Source: Alphaproteobacteria bacterium (lineage in GTDB: Bacteria > Pseudomonadota > Alphaproteobacteria > Rickettsiales > SXRF01). From it: a stretch of DNA of 64,000 bases. The position numbers were made by a program, and so were the translations under genes. Every line of letters begins with the position of its first letter. Position 1 is the first letter of the stretch. The notes under the pieces are model-generated. The model worked only from the letters and a program-made list of their open reading frames with translations. It searched no databases and was not told the origin of the DNA. The stretch is from positions 1 to 64,000 of the forward strand of contig JANYBV010000009.1 in NCBI GenBank assembly GCA_025360605.1. Reading direction: 5' to 3'. Of this stretch, positions 10,128 through 20,086 are shown piece after piece.

Positions 10128-11471
10128 ATGACATCAGCCGCCGAACGTCTCGCCGCCAACATGAATATCGGTACCTTGTCTCGCGCTACCGAGCTCAAGA
10201 AGCGTTTTTTATTCCTCATTTTAGCCCTGATCGTCTATCGCATCGGCACTTATATACCGGTACCCGGTATCGACCCACATATCCTCGCTGAAATCTTCGC
10301 TAAAAATCAGGGCGGCGTACTCGGCATGTTCAACATGCTCTCCGGTGGCGCACTCCAGCGTATGACTATTTTCGCGCTTGCGGTAATGCCTTACATTTCT
10401 TCTTCGATTATTATCCAGATTTTATCCGTTGCGGTTCCACAGCTTGCTAACTTGAAAAAAGAAGGTGAAGCGGGCCGCCGCAGAATCAATCAGTATACAC
10501 GCTATGGTACCGTGCTTTTGGCAGGGTTTCAGGGCTACGGCATTGCCGTTGGATTGGAAAACATGACCGGAGCGCATGGTTCAGCTGTGTTGAATCCGGG
10601 GGCATTTTTCTTATTCACCACCACGGTAACATTGGCCGGTGGTACGATGTTCCTGATGTGGCTTGGCGAACAAATCACCGCGCGCGGTATCGGCAACGGC
10701 ATCTCGATGATTATTTTCACCGGTATTATTGCCGGCCTGCCAAACGCTATCGGCCGCACGTTTGAACTTGGCCGCACGGGTGTGATCTCGACCTTTTTCA
10801 TCTTTTTCATTATCGCTGCGGTGCTTGGCCTGATCTCGCTGATCGTGTTTATGGAACGCGCGCAGCGCCGTGTTATCATTCAGTATCCAAAGCGTCAGCA
10901 GGGGAATAAAATGTTTGGTGGTGAAAACACCCACATGCCGCTAAAACTCAATACTGCCGGTGTTATCCCGCCGATTTTTGCCAGCTCCATTTTGCTCTTT
11001 CCACTGACTATTGCCAGCTTTCACGCAGGGCAGGGGAACGGCATATTGCAGCTGATCAGCACCTATCTGGCGCATGGCCAGCCGCTATATATCGTAGCGT
11101 ATGTCGGGCTGATTCTGTTCTTTAGCTTTTTCTATACCTCGATCGTGTTTAATCCGGCGGAAACTGCCGATAACCTCAAGAAAAACGGTGGCTTTATTGC
11201 TGGTATTCGCCCAGGCCAGCAGACCGCGGAATATCTGGATTACTTGCTCACCCGTCTGACCGCTGTCGGCGCTCTTTATATCGCGCTGGTGTGCGTGATG
11301 CCTGAACTGTTCGTTGCTAAATATTCCGTGCCGTTCCAGCTCGGTGGCACTGGATTGCTCATCGTGGTGAATGTTGCGATTGATTTTTCGACACAGGTGC
11401 AGTCGCATCTGTTTGCCCATCAGTATGAAGGCCTGATCCGTAAAGCCAAGCTGAAAGGAAAGATAAAATGA
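10128..11471 (+). CDS. secY: Sec translocon channel subunit SecY
   Basis: SecY forms the protein-conducting channel in the inner membrane. The product has about 447 residues, normal for the family, with ten hydrophobic segments; typical pieces are YRIGTYIPVPGIDP, FALAVMPYISSSIIIQIL and GIRPGQQTAEYLDYLLTRLT. I chose ATG 10128 because the protein then begins MTSAAERLAANMNIGTL, as alphaproteobacterial SecY does; an upstream TTG at 10071 lies inside the stem-loop. No clear Shine-Dalgarno site precedes the ATG. The gene overlaps adk by four bases. Confidence 0.97.
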   Translation: MTSAAERLAANMNIGTLSRATELKKRFLFLILALIVYRIGTYIPVPGIDPHILAEIFAKNQGGVLGMFNMLSGGALQRMTIFALAVMPYISSSIIIQILSVAVPQLANLKKEGEAGRRRINQYTRYGTVLLAGFQGYGIAVGLENMTGAHGSAVLNPGAFFLFTTTVTLAGGTMFLMWLGEQITARGIGNGISMIIFTGIIAGLPNAIGRTFELGRTGVISTFFIFFIIAAVLGLISLIVFMERAQRRVIIQYPKRQQGNKMFGGENTHMPLKLNTAGVIPPIFASSILLFPLTIASFHAGQGNGILQLISTYLAHGQPLYIVAYVGLILFFSFFYTSIVFNPAETADNLKKNGGFIAGIRPGQQTAEYLDYLLTRLTAVGALYIALVCVMPELFVAKYSVPFQLGGTGLLIVVNVAIDFSTQVQSHLFAHQYEGLIRKAKLKGKIK

Positions 11472-12136
11472 ACCTGATCTTGTTTGGTCCTCCCGGTGCA
11501 GGCAAAGGCACTCAGGCAGATTTTATCAGCAAGAAGTATGGTTTTGCTAAATTGTCCACGGGTGATATGTTGCGCGCTGCCGTTAAGTCCGGTTCGCCAC
11601 TTGGCAAGCAGGCTCAGGATGTCATGGCCAAGGGACAGCTTGTGTCCGATGAAATTATGATCAACCTGATCCGCGAACGTATCCGCGAAGATGACTGCCA
11701 AAAGGGCTTCATCCTTGACGGTTTCCCGCGCACGGTGGCGCAGGCAGAAGCGCTGGACCAGATGTTGATAACAGAAAAGAAGCGTCTTGATTACGTCATT
11801 GAATTACAGGTCGATGATACTGAGCTGACGCAGCGTATTACCGGTCGTTTTTCCTGTGCTAAATGCGGTACCGGTTACCACGACAGCTTCAAGCGCCCTA
11901 TGAAAGAAGAGGTATGCGATTCGTGTGGTTCCACCGAGTTTAGCCGCCGTGAAGACGATAACGTTTCAACCGTGACCAAACGTCTTGAAGCGTATCATCA
12001 GCAGACAGCACCGTTGCTGCCTTACTATGATAAAGAAAATATTTTGGTATCGATCGATGGCATGGCGGACATCGTGGAAGTGACTCGCCAGATTGAAGAA
12101 ATTATCGGAGGAACGGGAAAATTAGCGGCTCAATAA
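11468..12136 (+). CDS. adk: Adenylate kinase, long zinc-LID form
   Basis: This enzyme interconverts ATP plus AMP and two ADP in the cytoplasm. The P-loop FGPPGAGKGTQADF is at the N-terminus, followed by LSTGDMLRAAV and the GFPRTVAQAEALD strand. The LID domain carries four Cys (CAKCGTGYHD and CDSCGS), the zinc-binding form. The length of 222 residues fits. It overlaps the secY stop (ATGA), the common secY-adk arrangement. Confidence 0.97.
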   Translation: MNLILFGPPGAGKGTQADFISKKYGFAKLSTGDMLRAAVKSGSPLGKQAQDVMAKGQLVSDEIMINLIRERIREDDCQKGFILDGFPRTVAQAEALDQMLITEKKRLDYVIELQVDDTELTQRITGRFSCAKCGTGYHDSFKRPMKEEVCDSCGSTEFSRREDDNVSTVTKRLEAYHQQTAPLLPYYDKENILVSIDGMADIVEVTRQIEEIIGGTGKLAAQ

Positions 12137-12179
12137 GAATGATTCCTGTCTAAATCGGGCAGAAAATCTAAAAATCCTA

Positions 12180-12207
12180 TTGACCAAACAATAAATATCC
12201 CTAATAT
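12180..12207 (+). promoter_or_regulatory. Probable sigma70 promoter for rpsM-rpsK-rpoA-rplQ
   Basis: In the 124-base gap between adk and rpsM, TTGACC (12180-12185) and TAATAT (12202-12207) are separated by 16 bases. A start about 12214 would leave a leader of some 45 bases before rpsM. This would let the alpha-operon genes be transcribed apart from secY-adk. Confidence 0.5.
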
Positions 12208-12260
12208 CTTTGCTCCTCTTAACGCAAAATTAAGTTAAACTATTCATTTTAGAGGTTTTT

Positions 12261-12638
12261 GTGGCTCGTATTGCTGGTGTAAATATTCCTTCTGCTAAGC
12301 GTCTTGATATTGCGCTTACCTATATTCATGGTATTGGCCGTATTAAATCGGCTGAAATCTGCGAAAAAGCTGGGTTGCCGCCTGAGAAGCGTGTGCATCA
12401 GCTTGCGGAATCGGAAGTGATCAAAGTTCGTGAAATTATTGACCGTGACTACACGGTGGAAGGCGATCTGCGCCGCGAAGTATCCATGAACATCAAGCGC
12501 CTGGTGGATCTTGGCTGTTACCGTGGCCTGCGTCATCGTAAAAAATTACCGGTGCGCGGTCAGCGTACCCATACCAACGCCCGCACCCGTAAGGGCAAGG
12601 CGAAGGCGATTGCCGGCAAGAAAATGGTGACCAAATAA
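12261..12638 (+). CDS. rpsM: 30S ribosomal protein S13
   Basis: S13 bridges to the large subunit and contacts P-site tRNA. The 125 residues begin [26 protein letters not shown] and contain [24 protein letters not shown], both diagnostic. The start is GTG at 12261 with AGAGG upstream. Confidence 0.98.
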   Translation: MARIAGVNIPSAKRLDIALTYIHGIGRIKSAEICEKAGLPPEKRVHQLAESEVIKVREIIDRDYTVEGDLRREVSMNIKRLVDLGCYRGLRHRKKLPVRGQRTHTNARTRKGKAKAIAGKKMVTK

Positions 12639-12728
12639 GGTTGCCTCTTAAGTGCCTTCGGGTACTTGAGCATTGAGTTTAAAAACAAGTTCCCGCGGCC
12701 AACGCGGGGCGACATGAAGGAAAGACAA

Positions 12729-13127
12729 ATGGCTGGAAAAGAAGCAAACGCTGCCCGCGTCAAAAAACGTGAGCGCAAAAACATCAGCACTGGCGTTGCA
12801 CACGTCAATGCATCGTTCAACAACACCATCATCACCATCACCGATACTCAGGGCAATACCGTGTCATGGTCGTCGGCTGGTCACCACGGCTTCAAGGGTT
12901 CGCGCAAATCGACCCCGTACGCTGCACAGGTTACCGCTGAAGATGCAGGCCGCAAAGCCCAGGAACACGGCATGAAAGTGCTCGCAGTGGAAGTAAAAGG
13001 TCCCGGCGCTGGCCGCGAATCCGCACTGCGCGCGTTGCAGACCGTTGGTTTCACCATCACCTCGATCAAAGACGTGACCCCAGTGCCGCACAACGGTTGC
13101 CGTCCGCCAAAACGTCGCAGGGTATAA
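12729..13127 (+). CDS. rpsK: 30S ribosomal protein S11
   Basis: S11 forms the platform of the small subunit. From ATG 12729 the product has 132 residues and begins [18 protein letters not shown], then [18 protein letters not shown] and the C-terminal [17 protein letters not shown]. In-frame upstream starts (12666, 12714) add residues not seen in the family. GAAGGAAAG precedes the chosen ATG. Confidence 0.96.
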   Translation: MAGKEANAARVKKRERKNISTGVAHVNASFNNTIITITDTQGNTVSWSSAGHHGFKGSRKSTPYAAQVTAEDAGRKAQEHGMKVLAVEVKGPGAGRESALRALQTVGFTITSIKDVTPVPHNGCRPPKRRRV

Positions 13128-13196
13128 TTTTAAAGGCGGCGCAGCCTCTAAACTGCCAGCCGCTTCTGAACGCAAAAATTTTTTATTGGAGCAAGC

Positions 13197-14210
13197 ATGT
13201 TAGCAAAAAATTGGCAAGATCTGATTAAGCCTTCTAAGCTCGATATCGCATTGTCGAAAAACAACCCGCGTCAGGCAACCATCGTTGCTGAACCGCTGGA
13301 ACGTGGTTTTGGTCACACCCTCGGCGTAGCGTTGCGCCGTATTCTGTTGTCGTCGTTGCAGGGTGCTGCCATCACGACGCTGAAAATTGAAGGCGTGTTG
13401 CATGAATTCTCTTCCGTTCCCGGCGTTCGCGAAGATGTCACCGACATCATCCTGAACATCAAAGAACTGCGCCTCAAAATGGGCGGCTCCGAGAAAAAAC
13501 GCATCACTCTCACCGCGACTGGTCCTGGTGAAGTTACCGCTGGCATGATCGAAACCGGTGCCGATGTTGAAGTCATCAACAAAGGCCATGTTATCTGCAC
13601 GCTGGATAAAGGCGCGAAGCTGTACATGGAAATGACCGTAGAATCCGGCAAGGGTTACGTTCGCGCTGTTCGCGCTGCGGACGCTCCAATCGGCCTGATT
13701 CCAGTAGATGCACTCTTCTCACCCGTGGTGAAAGTGTCGTACAAAGTGGACAACGCACGCGTTGGCCAGATCACCGATTATGATCGTCTGGCAATGACCG
13801 TTGAAACCGATGGTTCTGTTACTGCTGAAGATGCTGTTGCGCTCGCTGCCCGCATTCTTCAGGATCAGCTCCAGCTCTTCATCAATTTTGAAGAATCGAA
13901 GATCGAGAAGAAAGAAGAATCCAAACCGGAACTGCCATTCAGCCCATACCTCCTCAAAAAGGTATACGATCTGGACGAACTCTCGGTTCGCGCTACCAAC
14001 TGCCTCAAGAACGACAACATCGTTTATGTCGGCGATCTGGTACAGAAAACCGAAGCGGAAATGCTCAAGACCCCGAACTTCGGCCGCAAGTCGCTGAACG
14101 AAATCAAAGAAAAACTGGCAAAGATTGGTCTGCGCTTCGGTATGGAAGTACCAGGCTGGCCGCCGGAAAATATCGAAGAACTCGCGCGCAAGTACGAGGA
14201 CCCGTATTAA
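13197..14210 (+). CDS. rpoA: RNA polymerase subunit alpha
   Basis: The alpha dimer scaffolds RNA polymerase assembly, and its C-terminal domain binds UP elements and activators. The 337 residues contain the N-terminal domain ([27 protein letters not shown]) and, after a linker near residue 240, the C-terminal domain ([43 protein letters not shown]). Length and order are standard. Confidence 0.98.
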   Translation: MLAKNWQDLIKPSKLDIALSKNNPRQATIVAEPLERGFGHTLGVALRRILLSSLQGAAITTLKIEGVLHEFSSVPGVREDVTDIILNIKELRLKMGGSEKKRITLTATGPGEVTAGMIETGADVEVINKGHVICTLDKGAKLYMEMTVESGKGYVRAVRAADAPIGLIPVDALFSPVVKVSYKVDNARVGQITDYDRLAMTVETDGSVTAEDAVALAARILQDQLQLFINFEESKIEKKEESKPELPFSPYLLKKVYDLDELSVRATNCLKNDNIVYVGDLVQKTEAEMLKTPNFGRKSLNEIKEKLAKIGLRFGMEVPGWPPENIEELARKYEDPY

Positions 14211-14244
14211 TAAGCAGGCATTGGCTTTAAGGTCTTAAGAAGGC

Positions 14245-14270
14245 GGGGGAAGGTTCTCCGGTCTTCCCCC
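14245..14270 (+). other. Stem-loop between rpoA and rplQ
   Basis: GGGGGAAG (14245-14252) pairs perfectly with CTTCCCCC (14263-14270) across a ten-base loop. AGGC at 14241 and GCCT at 14276 can extend it after an internal loop. There is no T-run, so it looks more like an mRNA processing or stability element than a terminator. Confidence 0.55.
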
Positions 14271-14325
14271 TCTAAGCCTCGCCTAAACCCGATAAACTTA
14301 AGAAGTTAGAAACTGGAGAACTACA

Positions 14326-14748
14326 ATGCGTCATGGAATGTCTGGCCGTAAACTCGGTCGTAAAAGCGGTCATCGTAAATCGATGTTCATCAATCTCTCT
14401 GCCGCGCTGATCAAGCACGAACAGATCACAACAACTCTGCCGAAGGCGAAAGACCTTCGTCCTGTGGTTGAAAAACTGGTGACGCTCGGAAAGCGCGGCG
14501 ACCTGCACGCACGCCGTCAGGCCCTGTCCATCCTCAAGGATGCCGACATCGTTACCAAGCTGTTCTCTGTTCTCGCTGAACGTTATAAAACCCGTCAGGG
14601 CGGGTATATCCGCGTCCTGAAAGCCGGCTTCCGCTACGGCGACAACGCACCGCTCGCGATCATCGAATTCGTTGACCGTGATGTAACTGCCAAGGGCAAA
14701 GATTCTGGCCCAGTAGAAGGTGCAGAAGGTGATAAAGTAGCCGCTTAA
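14326..14748 (+). CDS. rplQ: 50S ribosomal protein L17
   Basis: L17 lies near the tunnel exit. The 140 residues start [24 protein letters not shown], with [31 protein letters not shown]-type sequence following and [25 protein letters not shown]. The acidic last 20 residues are variable. It is the last gene of the ribosomal cluster. Confidence 0.98.
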   Translation: MRHGMSGRKLGRKSGHRKSMFINLSAALIKHEQITTTLPKAKDLRPVVEKLVTLGKRGDLHARRQALSILKDADIVTKLFSVLAERYKTRQGGYIRVLKAGFRYGDNAPLAIIEFVDRDVTAKGKDSGPVEGAEGDKVAA

Positions 14749-14780
14749 TTAGTGACTATATCTTCAAAATGATATAAGAA

Positions 14781-14806
14781 AGCAGCCTCTCGGGGCTGCT
14801 TTTTTT
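14781..14806 (+). terminator. Intrinsic terminator after rplQ
   Basis: AGCAGCC (14781-14787) and GGCTGCT (14794-14800) form a GC-rich stem with a six-base loop, followed at once by a run of seven T. It closes the ribosomal cluster just before the DegP-type gene at 14818. Confidence 0.9.
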
Positions 14807-14817
14807 ATGGAGGCGAT

Positions 14818-16266
14818 ATGAAGTTTTCGGTTCTGTTGGTAAGCTTGGTTTTTGTGGCAGCGCCTGTCTATGCACAGGATATGAAGCAGGTGGAAGGGCA
14901 AAACGAAAAAGTTGTGCCTCGCACCAAAGCAGAAGCTAATTTTTCTTTCGCTCCCGTGGTGCGCAAAACCGCACCGGCGGTGGTGAACATCTATACCAAG
15001 CAACGCGTGCAAGTTACGGAGAATGCGTCTCCCTTTATGAACGACCCGTTTTTTCAGCAGTTCTTTGGCCAGCAAGGCCAAGGCGTTCCCAGTTTTTCTT
15101 TTGGCGGCCGTACCCGTGAAGCGGTCACCAGCTCGCTGGGGTCAGGCGTAATCATCAATCCTAAAGGATTCATTGTCACTGCCCACCACGTCATCAAGGA
15201 CGCACAAACCATTACCGTCGTGCTTTCTAACAAGGAAGAATACGATGCCAAGGTGGTGATGAAAGACCCCAAAGCCGATCTTGCCTTTTTAAAAATAGAT
15301 TCGCCGGAGGCGCTGCCATTCATTGAAATGCGTGATTCTGACACGCTGGAAGTGGGCGATCTGGTGCTGGCCATCGGCAATCCGTTCGGGGTGGGGCAAA
15401 CCGTGACCAATGGGATTGTTTCGGCGTTGGCGCGTAAGGCAGAGGGCGTATCCGACTACCAGTATTTTATCCAGACCGATGCGGCGATTAATCCGGGAAA
15501 TTCCGGCGGCGCACTGGTGACGACCGACGGCAAGCTGATCGGCATTAACACCGCGATTTATTCGCGCTCCGGCGGGTCGCAGGGGATTGGCTTTGCCATT
15601 CCTTCCAACATTGTACGTTCGCTGATGGACAGCAAAGTGGAAGGTGGCCATGTGGTGCATCCGTGGTTTGGCGTGCAGGTGCAAACGGTGACGCGCGAGA
15701 TCGCCGAATCGCTCAGCATGAAATTTCCGCAAGGGGTGATTGTCCGCAGTGTGTATCCGGATTCTCCAGCGCAGAAAAACGGTATGAAAATAGGGGATGT
15801 GATTACCTCGGTTAACGGCGCTAGCATCAATAGCCCCGAGGATTTACAGTACCGGTTGGTGCTGTCTAAGATTGGCGAATCCAGCACGTTTGACGTGCTG
15901 CAGGGCGGTGCCAGCAAAACGCTTACGATTCCGTTGATCGCACCACCGGAAATTCCCAAGGCTGATCCGCGTGATATCAAAGGTCTCAATCCTCTCGACG
16001 GGCTGACCGTCGCAAATCTGTCTCCGGCGCTGGCGCTGGAGGTGGGTATGGATGAAATGGCGACGGGTGTGATGGTTGTGGGTGGCGGAAAAAGTACACA
16101 CGGTATCAATATAGGCTGGGGCAGGGGCGACATCATTGTCGAAATAAACGGAGTCAAAGTCACTTCCAGTGAACAGCTGGTGACGCTGTTGAAAAAAGAC
16201 AGCCATAACTGGCAGATCGTATATAAGCGCAACGGGCAGCTTAACGCCCTCACGGTCAGGATGTAA
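14818..16266 (+). CDS. DegP/DegQ-type periplasmic serine protease with two PDZ domains
   Basis: This is a trypsin-like HtrA protease for envelope protein quality control. A signal peptide ends at VYA (residues 17-19). The catalytic triad is visible as H124 (TAHHVIKDA), D154 (KADLAFLKI) and S229 (NPGNSGGAL). PDZ1 follows from about residue 275 and PDZ2 from about 390. The length of 482 matches the Do family. The first bases overlap the end of the rplQ terminator region, so it needs its own promoter. crcB follows after one base. Which of degP, degQ or mucD is the ortholog cannot be decided here. Confidence 0.92.
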   Translation: MKFSVLLVSLVFVAAPVYAQDMKQVEGQNEKVVPRTKAEANFSFAPVVRKTAPAVVNIYTKQRVQVTENASPFMNDPFFQQFFGQQGQGVPSFSFGGRTREAVTSSLGSGVIINPKGFIVTAHHVIKDAQTITVVLSNKEEYDAKVVMKDPKADLAFLKIDSPEALPFIEMRDSDTLEVGDLVLAIGNPFGVGQTVTNGIVSALARKAEGVSDYQYFIQTDAAINPGNSGGALVTTDGKLIGINTAIYSRSGGSQGIGFAIPSNIVRSLMDSKVEGGHVVHPWFGVQVQTVTREIAESLSMKFPQGVIVRSVYPDSPAQKNGMKIGDVITSVNGASINSPEDLQYRLVLSKIGESSTFDVLQGGASKTLTIPLIAPPEIPKADPRDIKGLNPLDGLTVANLSPALALEVGMDEMATGVMVVGGGKSTHGINIGWGRGDIIVEINGVKVTSSEQLVTLLKKDSHNWQIVYKRNGQLNALTVRM

Positions 16267-16267
16267 C

Positions 16268-16657
16268 ATGGAACTATTACCTGTTATGTGCGTGGCAACG
16301 GGCGGAGCGATAGGATCTTTACTGCGTTACTTTATCAGCTTGTGGATAGGTAAGCTCAATACCAGCGAATTTCCGCTGCCGATTTTTCTGGTGAATATCA
16401 GTGGGTCATTCCTGATGGGGCTATGGATTGGTACGATGGCGGTTTTATTGCCGGAAAAGACCAAGGAACTACATTTGCTGATAGCGGTTGGTATTTTGGG
16501 GGGGTATACTACTTTTTCAACCTTTTCGCTGGAGTCTTACATGTTGATTGAAAAGGGATCCTACGCACTGGCAGCCGCCTATATCGGCGGTTCGGTCGTA
16601 TTATCCGTAGCGGCACTCTTTCTGGGACTTATGCTTGTCCGCGCGGTGGGTGCATGA
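16268..16657 (+). CDS. crcB: Fluoride channel CrcB/FluC
   Basis: FluC exports fluoride across the inner membrane as a dual-topology dimer. The 129 residues have four hydrophobic segments and the motifs GGAIGSLLRYFIS, FLVNISGSFLMG and GGYTTFSTFSLE, all diagnostic. The gene begins one base after the protease stop and overlaps the next gene by four bases, so it is expressed in an operon. I see no fluoride riboswitch. Confidence 0.95.
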   Translation: MELLPVMCVATGGAIGSLLRYFISLWIGKLNTSEFPLPIFLVNISGSFLMGLWIGTMAVLLPEKTKELHLLIAVGILGGYTTFSTFSLESYMLIEKGSYALAAAYIGGSVVLSVAALFLGLMLVRAVGA

Positions 16658-17634
16658 GCCATAAAGAACACGCTATTGCTGCTGATGATGCGGATATCCG
16701 TTTAGACCGCTGGTTCAAGCGCCATTATCCGGGGTTTCCACACTCCATGTTAGAAAAATATTTGCGCAAAGGCCTGATTCGCGTTGATGGTAAAAAAGCG
16801 AAAACGTCTGACCGTGTCTTCATGGGGCAGGTTATCAAATGTCCTGATCTGACATTGGCTGATATGCCGGATATGCCCAAGCCAAAACGCAAGGTGACCG
16901 AAGAGGATTTTCAGGAAATCCGCAAATGGGTGCTTTATAAGGATGATAGCGTCATCGTTATCAACAAGCCGTATGGGTTGGCCGTGCAGGGCGGAACCAA
17001 GATCACGCGCTGCCTTGATGATTTACTCGACGGGCTGATGTTCGATGCGCCGTCGCGCCCGAAGCTCACCCACCGTATCGACAAGGACACCAGCGGTGTA
17101 CTGGTGCTGGCGCGTACCAGCCGTGTGGCGACGCAGCTGATGCGGGCGTTCTCCGGAAAATCCATTGATAAAACCTACTGGGCATTGGTAAACGGTTCGC
17201 CGTTACCACCGGTAGGCTATGTCGATCTGCCGCTGAATAAGATGGCTCAGGAAGATAATGGTTACGAGCAGATGGCCGTGGACGAGGAAGAAGGCAAATA
17301 CGCCCGCACCGAATATCGCGTTATCGAATCGCTGGCGCGTAAATTTGCATTCATGGAATTAAAGCCACTGACGGGGCGCACACACCAGTTGCGCGTACAT
17401 ATGGCGGCGATTGATTGCCCGATTGTCGGTGACCACAAATACGGTGGCGGTATGGGTATCCATGGCAACAGTGATGCCAGCGATATCGGTGTGGAAAATA
17501 TCCTGCATCTGCACGCCCGCCGCATTGTGATTCCGGCCATGGGTTCCAATAAAAAAATTGATGTTACGGCGCCGTTGCCGGAGCATATGAAGAAAAGTTT
17601 CCGTGCGCTCGGGCTGGATGTGCCTAAAAAATAA
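16654..17634 (+). CDS. rluC: 23S rRNA pseudouridine synthase, RluC/RluD family
   Basis: This enzyme converts selected uridines of 23S rRNA to pseudouridine. An S4 RNA-binding domain occupies roughly residues 12-70 (IRLDRWFKRHYPGF, LRKGLIRVDGKKAK). The catalytic segment HRIDKDTSGVLVLAR starts at H140, with D143 the expected catalytic Asp; LTGRTHQLRVHMA follows near residue 240. RluC rather than RluD is my best guess from the order next to crcB and the ATP12 gene. Confidence 0.88.
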   Translation: MSHKEHAIAADDADIRLDRWFKRHYPGFPHSMLEKYLRKGLIRVDGKKAKTSDRVFMGQVIKCPDLTLADMPDMPKPKRKVTEEDFQEIRKWVLYKDDSVIVINKPYGLAVQGGTKITRCLDDLLDGLMFDAPSRPKLTHRIDKDTSGVLVLARTSRVATQLMRAFSGKSIDKTYWALVNGSPLPPVGYVDLPLNKMAQEDNGYEQMAVDEEEGKYARTEYRVIESLARKFAFMELKPLTGRTHQLRVHMAAIDCPIVGDHKYGGGMGIHGNSDASDIGVENILHLHARRIVIPAMGSNKKIDVTAPLPEHMKKSFRALGLDVPKK

Positions 17635-17669
17635 ATGCTTTTATATAAACCCTTTGCAAATTAACACCC

Positions 17670-18356
17670 ATGAGCCTCTTATTTTCCATTAAACCCCATG
17701 AAGCTGGCTTTGTCGTTGTCGCCAAGGACAGCGTTATGCAAACCCCTGCCAAGAAACCACTGGTGGTTCCGACCAAGGCGCTGGCAGATGCTATTGCTAT
17801 GGAATGGCAAACTAACGGCAAATATAATCCCAGCAAGATGCCATTGACATCGGTTGCCTATACCGCCATCGACCGTATCGCCGGACAAAAAGAAACCATT
17901 GTCGAAGTGTTGCTGGTGTATGTTGACACCGATACGCTCGGATATCGTGCATCAGGCTCGGAAGCGCTGGCAAAACAACAGAAAGAACAATGGGATCCGA
18001 TTTTGAGCTGGGTAAACCAGACGCTGGGCGTTGCATGGCAGGTCACGTCCGGCGTTATGCCGGTAGACCAGATGCCGGAGGTTCATAACACCCTTGGCAA
18101 GTATCTGTCTAAACTAACAGAATTCGAGCTTTCAGCGGCTAGCATGCTAGCCTCTTCGTTATCGTCGCTGGTGCTGATGCTGGCGGTGGTGGAGGGGCAT
18201 ATTGATGCGGCGGAAGCCTTCCGGCTTTCGCGCCTTGAAGAAGAGTTTCAGGCCCAGCAATGGGGACATGACATGGAAGCACAAACCCGCGCCCTGCGCC
18301 TGAAAGGCGAGATTTTGGATACCGCACATTTTTTAGGCTTGCTTCGCACGCCATAA
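17670..18356 (+). CDS. ATP12-family F1-ATPase assembly chaperone
   Basis: ATP12 proteins help assemble the F1 alpha subunit and occur in mitochondria and alphaproteobacteria. The 228 residues include KPLVVPTKALADAIAMEWQ, an LVYVDTDTLGYRASGSEALAKQQ segment, and the C-terminal SRLEEEFQAQQWGHD. These match the family in order. It follows rluC by 35 bases, a linkage typical of this class. Confidence 0.88.
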   Translation: MSLLFSIKPHEAGFVVVAKDSVMQTPAKKPLVVPTKALADAIAMEWQTNGKYNPSKMPLTSVAYTAIDRIAGQKETIVEVLLVYVDTDTLGYRASGSEALAKQQKEQWDPILSWVNQTLGVAWQVTSGVMPVDQMPEVHNTLGKYLSKLTEFELSAASMLASSLSSLVLMLAVVEGHIDAAEAFRLSRLEEEFQAQQWGHDMEAQTRALRLKGEILDTAHFLGLLRTP

Positions 18357-18420
18357 ATTGCTTAGTTCAACCTTTGCGTCAACTCGTGGTTGGCCAATCA
18401 TTTAATTCTGGGAAAACCTT

Positions 18421-20028
18421 ATGACACTTGCTAAGAAAAAACCTGAAACCAATGATGCTACCGATGCGGCATCTGCAACGGCGAACCCTATGCGAAGTCA
18501 CAATGTCATTTCCGAGCTGGAACATAAACGCGACCGCGCACGTGATGGTGGCGGCTCCGCCCGTGTAGAAGCACAACATGCCAAAGGCAAGCTCACCGCG
18601 CGCGAACGCCTAGAGGTATTACTCGATCCCGATTCGTTTGAAGAATATGATATGTTCGTTGAACATCGTTGCACCAACTTCGGTATGGAGAAAAATAAAG
18701 TTCCGGGTGACGGTTGCGTCACCGGCCACGGCACGATCAACGGTCGCATGGTGTTTGTCTATTCACAGGATTTCACCGTACTAGGCGGCAGCTTGTCTGA
18801 AACCAACGCCCAGAAGATTTGTAAAATTCTCGATATGGCGATGAAGGTCGGCGCTCCGGTGATAGGTCTGCTGGATTCGGGTGGTGCGCGTATTCAGGAA
18901 GGCGTGGATTCGCTCGGCGGCTTCGCTGAAATTTTCCAGCGCAACGTGCTGGCCTCGGGTGTTGTTCCGCAATTATCCGTCATCATGGGGCCTTGTGCCG
19001 GTGGTGCGGTGTATTCTCCGGCGTTGACCGATTTTATCATCATGGTGCGCGGCTCGTCTTATATGTTTGTGACGGGACCGGAGGTCGTAAAAACCGTGAC
19101 CCACGAAATCGTGACGCAGGAAGATTTAGGTGGAGCGGATACCCACACCCACAAAACCGGTGTGGCCGATCTGGCTTACAACAACGATATCGAAACGCTG
19201 CTGCAAACGCGCCGCATGTACAACTTCCTGCCGCTGAACAACCGTGACGGTGTTCCGGTGCGTCCTACGACCGACCCTGCGGACCGTATCGAAATGTCGC
19301 TGAATACGCTGGTGCCGGAAAATCCAAACCGCGCCTACAACATGAAAGAATTGCTTGAGCGTATTGTTGACGAGGGCGATTTCTTTGAAATCCAGCCGGA
19401 CTACGCCAAGAACATCATCATCGGCTTTGGCCGCATGGAAGGCCACACGGTGGGTTTTGTTGCCAACCAGCCAACGCATATGGCGGGCTGCCTTGATATC
19501 GATGCGTCACGCAAAGCTGCACGTTTCATCCGCTTCTGCGATGCCTTCTCTATTCCGCTCGTTACCTTCGTGGACGTTCCGGGCTTCATGCCAGGGACTT
19601 ATCAGGAGCATAACGGCGTTATTAAGCACGGTGCAAAACTGCTCTATGCGTATGCTGAAGCGACGGTGCCAAAAATTACGGTCATTACCCGCAAGGCTTA
19701 TGGCGGCGCGTATGACGTAATGAGTTCCAAGCATTTACGTGGCGACGTGAATTACGCATGGCCATCCGCAGAAATCGCGGTGATGGGACCTAAAGGTGCC
19801 GTAGAAATCGTCTTCCGTGGCAAATATGCCAACGAAGAAGAACAGCAGAAACTCATCGATGATTACCGTGAAAAATTTGCATCACCGTTTGTAGCGGCAT
19901 CACGCGGGTTTATCGATGATGTCATCCGCCCGCAGAATACGCGCTGGCGCATCTGCCGCTCACTGGCGGTATTGCGTAAAAAAAATCTGCAGAATCCGTG
20001 GAAAAAGCATGATAACTTGCCGTTGTAA
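18421..20028 (+). CDS. pccB: Propionyl-CoA carboxylase beta subunit (carboxyltransferase)
   Basis: The beta subunit transfers carboxyl from biotin to propionyl-CoA, giving methylmalonyl-CoA. The 535 residues show both crotonase-like halves: [81 protein letters not shown], and [14 protein letters not shown] with [13 protein letters not shown]. The first 28 residues are a poorly conserved Ala/Asp/Thr-rich stretch. The alpha subunit gene is at 21531, separated by one membrane-protein gene. Confidence 0.93.
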   Translation: MTLAKKKPETNDATDAASATANPMRSHNVISELEHKRDRARDGGGSARVEAQHAKGKLTARERLEVLLDPDSFEEYDMFVEHRCTNFGMEKNKVPGDGCVTGHGTINGRMVFVYSQDFTVLGGSLSETNAQKICKILDMAMKVGAPVIGLLDSGGARIQEGVDSLGGFAEIFQRNVLASGVVPQLSVIMGPCAGGAVYSPALTDFIIMVRGSSYMFVTGPEVVKTVTHEIVTQEDLGGADTHTHKTGVADLAYNNDIETLLQTRRMYNFLPLNNRDGVPVRPTTDPADRIEMSLNTLVPENPNRAYNMKELLERIVDEGDFFEIQPDYAKNIIIGFGRMEGHTVGFVANQPTHMAGCLDIDASRKAARFIRFCDAFSIPLVTFVDVPGFMPGTYQEHNGVIKHGAKLLYAYAEATVPKITVITRKAYGGAYDVMSSKHLRGDVNYAWPSAEIAVMGPKGAVEIVFRGKYANEEEQQKLIDDYREKFASPFVAASRGFIDDVIRPQNTRWRICRSLAVLRKKNLQNPWKKHDNLPL

Positions 20029-20086
20029 GTGCTTTCATCACATTGTGATTGCATCAACTGATAGTGCTTATACGCAAAGATAGGGT

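Noticed and set aside
16180-16268. Fluoride riboswitch ahead of crcB
   Set aside because: crcB begins one base after the protease gene and there is no room for a leader. I see no riboswitch core in the coding sequence before it.
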